A DNA stretch of 45,674 nucleotides. Source: Bacilli bacterium. Lineage in GTDB: Bacteria > Bacillota_I > Bacilli_A > RF39 > UBA660. The translations under genes were made by a program, and so were the position numbers. Location of the stretch: positions 1-45,674 of the forward strand of contig JAFWGF010000023.1 of assembly GCA_017512495.1 (NCBI GenBank), in the 5' to 3' direction. Each line of letters opens with the position of its first letter. The first letter of the stretch is position 1. Below are positions 43,909-45,674 of the stretch, piece after piece. Under the pieces are notes generated by a model, which saw only the letters and a program-made list of their open reading frames with translations, had not been told where the DNA came from and did not search any database.

Positions 43909-45674
43909 ATGACTAGAGAAAAAAACAATAATAGTAAGATTATGAATATGATAGTAGTTTTCTTTCTAATAATTGCCCTTGTAACATCAGGGTTCGCAAT
44001 ATTTGAAATATCACTACTTAGTTCTATAGAAAATTTATTAAGATATATAGTAATGGGATTATTGGTATTATTAGATATATTCTTTATACTAAAAACTAGA
44101 AAATATATTAAAGGTAGATTTAATAAAAGAAGTAAAAGACCAAAGAAAAAATTATTTATTTTTGTCCTATTTATCTATTCACTTATTTGTGGAGCTGTTG
44201 GAGGAGCAATCTTCTTTGTATATGATCAAATTAGTGGAATAAATAAACAATATGTTACTTATACTTCTGATTTACTAGTTATGAGTAAAAATGAAGCTAC
44301 TGATATTAAAGATATTAAGAATATGACTATTGGTATTCTAAATGATAAGAAGAGTCCTGAAGGATATATAATACCTCAAGAAATAATTAAAGAACATAAC
44401 TTAGAAGATGAAAATGAAATTAAAAAATATGATGATTATACAAGTATGTTAGTAGATATGTATGGTGAAGAATTAGATGGTATGTTTGTAAGTGATCACT
44501 ATGTATCAATGTTCTCTGGAATAACAGGTTATGAAAATATTTCTACTGATACTAAAGTAATTATCAGTAAAGATAAAAAGATGAAGAAAGCTGCTACTTC
44601 AATTTTTGAAACTTCTTCAGCAGGTAAGAATATAACTGAACCATTCACTATTCTATTGATGGGAATTGATTCAACTGATGAAGTTCTTACAAAGAATGCT
44701 ATTGCGAATGGTGATACCTTAATTTTAATAACATTTAATCCAAAGACATTAAATGCAACAATGTTATCTATTCCAAGAGATAGTTATGTACCAATATCTT
44801 GTTGGAGTGGACATCCTGAAAATAAAATTACTCATGCAGCTGCTTATGGTAATGATTGTATGATTAATACTATTCAAGATTACTTAGATGTAAATATTGA
44901 TTATTATGCAAAAATCAATTTTAAAGGTTTAGTTAATTTAGTAAATGCCGTTGGTGGTGTTGAAGTAGATGTTCCTAAAGAACTATGTACTGATGATTCA
45001 TCTAGAGGTAAACAAGTATGTATTAAACCAGGAAGACAAGTTTTAATGGGTGAAGAAGCATTAGTATTTGCTAGAAATAGAAAACAACTTGCTGATGGTG
45101 ACTTTGGTAGAGCTGCACATCAACAAGAAATAGTAATGGCTTTAATTAATAAAATGAAAACTATTAAAGATGTATCTACATTTATGGATATATTAAATAC
45201 AATTTCAAATAGTTTAGATACTAATCTAACTACAAAACAAATCTTATCATTCTATAATGTTGGTAAAGATATTGTTAAAAAAGGATTAAGTTCTGAAGAT
45301 GCTAATCTAGTTAATATTCAACAACTATTCCTTGCTGGTAATGGACAAATGATTTATGATGAAAGAGCTAAGATGGTATTATGGGATTATGTTCCAAATA
45401 AAGATAGTAGAAAAGATATTATTCATGCTATGAAAGAAAATCTTGAATTAGAAGAACATGAAACAATTAAAGAATTCCACTTCTCAATAAACAAACCATA
45501 TGAAAAACCAATTATTGGTGAAGGTCCATATCGTACAGGATACACTTACAACCTACTTCCAAGCTTTATTGGTTTAAGTGAATCTCAAGCTAGAGCACTT
45601 GCTTCTAAATATGGAATTTCAGTTAGTTTCACAGGTGGTAATGGATTTGTAATAAGTCAAAGTCAACCAGCTAA
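43909..45674 (+). CDS. LytR-CpsA-Psr (LCP) family ligase, C-terminally partial, ending in a PASTA-like domain
   Basis: The open frame runs from ATG 43909 (GGAGG 6 bases upstream) to the window edge, 588 codons. Three hydrophobic segments lie at about 14-36, 46-61 and 82-105. Residues 115-235 form an extracytoplasmic domain before the catalytic part. The LCP domain (about 245-500) has GDTLILITFNP (268-278), SIPRDSYVPI (287-296), KINFKGLVNLVNAVGGV (335-351) and FARNRK with DFGRAAHQQ (387-406), which hold the Arg and Asp residues that bind the polyprenyl pyrophosphate. Such proteins attach wall teichoic acid or capsule to peptidoglycan. The last 45 residues (LPSFIGLSESQARALA) begin a PASTA domain. 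It is the likely ligase for the polymer made by the cluster, though other LCP proteins may exist. Confidence 0.88.
   Translation, partial: MTREKNNNSKIMNMIVVFFLIIALVTSGFAIFEISLLSSIENLLRYIVMGLLVLLDIFFILKTRKYIKGRFNKRSKRPKKKLFIFVLFIYSLICGAVGGAIFFVYDQISGINKQYVTYTSDLLVMSKNEATDIKDIKNMTIGILNDKKSPEGYIIPQEIIKEHNLEDENEIKKYDDYTSMLVDMYGEELDGMFVSDHYVSMFSGITGYENISTDTKVIISKDKKMKKAATSIFETSSAGKNITEPFTILLMGIDSTDEVLTKNAIANGDTLILITFNPKTLNATMLSIPRDSYVPISCWSGHPENKITHAAAYGNDCMINTIQDYLDVNIDYYAKINFKGLVNLVNAVGGVEVDVPKELCTDDSSRGKQVCIKPGRQVLMGEEALVFARNRKQLADGDFGRAAHQQEIVMALINKMKTIKDVSTFMDILNTISNSLDTNLTTKQILSFYNVGKDIVKKGLSSEDANLVNIQQLFLAGNGQMIYDERAKMVLWDYVPNKDSRKDIIHAMKENLELEEHETIKEFHFSINKPYEKPIIGEGPYRTGYTYNLLPSFIGLSESQARALASKYGISVSFTGGNGFVISQSQPA

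Overview
The window is low-GC, compactly coded DNA from a bacterium of the Bacillota with a Gram-positive type envelope. Genes use ATG/GTG/TTG starts with strong AGGAGG-type ribosome binding sites, short intergenic gaps and A/T-rich intrinsic terminators. TGA is used as a stop, for example in ATGA overlaps, so this is the standard bacterial code and not that of Mycoplasma. Peptidoglycan enzymes (FemX-like, GH25, GH73, LCP, PASTA) show a walled cell. The mix of gene families looks like an uncultured gut member of the Bacilli; that placement is inference. I saw no tRNA, rRNA, CRISPR array, transposase or intact mobile element. No stretch over 300 bases lacks a gene or gene remnant.

Layout. Positions 1-3130: the 5' end of an exported protein gene, a uraA-upp pyrimidine salvage operon with a leader-peptide attenuator, and a TSCPD-domain gene. 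Positions 3161-7527: envelope genes (FemX-like aminoacyltransferase, a membrane protein, a lipid kinase, a GtrA protein and a polyprenyl-phosphate glycosyltransferase). Positions 7608-35360: a large minus-strand surface polysaccharide cluster. In transcription order it holds an O-antigen-ligase/polymerase-like protein, a GtrB-like GT, a GT2, rmlA, an rmlC-rmlD fusion, rmlB, a cytidylyltransferase/asparagine-synthase-like fusion, a GH25 lysozyme-like protein, a GT2, fdtA/qdtA, a sugar aminotransferase, a GNAT acetyltransferase, a membrane O-acyltransferase, a GT2, a CDP-glycerol glycerophosphotransferase-like protein, an ABC exporter (ATPase and permease), a 1278-residue HAD-GT2 fusion, a tandem GT2 and a polytopic membrane protein. 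Positions 35494-45674: cell-wall maintenance genes (a PASTA protein without kinase, an M29 aminopeptidase, a large GH73 glucosaminidase, an unrecognised HExGH metallopeptidase, and an LCP ligase ending in what looks like a PASTA domain at the window edge).

How it fits together. RmlA and RmlB feed two nucleotide sugars: dTDP-L-rhamnose (RmlCD) and a dTDP-3-acetamido-3,6-dideoxyhexose of the Fuc3NAc/Qui3NAc type (isomerase, aminotransferase, N-acetyltransferase). GT2 enzymes would build the chain, the ABC pair would export it, acyl and phospho-polyol decorations may be added, GtrA/GtrB-type genes could add side chains outside, and the LCP protein could attach the polymer to peptidoglycan. No TagO/WecA-type initiating enzyme is in the window. 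The most unusual items are the cytidylyltransferase/AsnB-like fusion, flanked by remnants of rmlB, a GT2 gene and probably a GH25 gene; the pyrBI-like leader peptide before uraA; the HAD-GT2-pseudoGT2 protein; and the orphan HELGH metallopeptidase.
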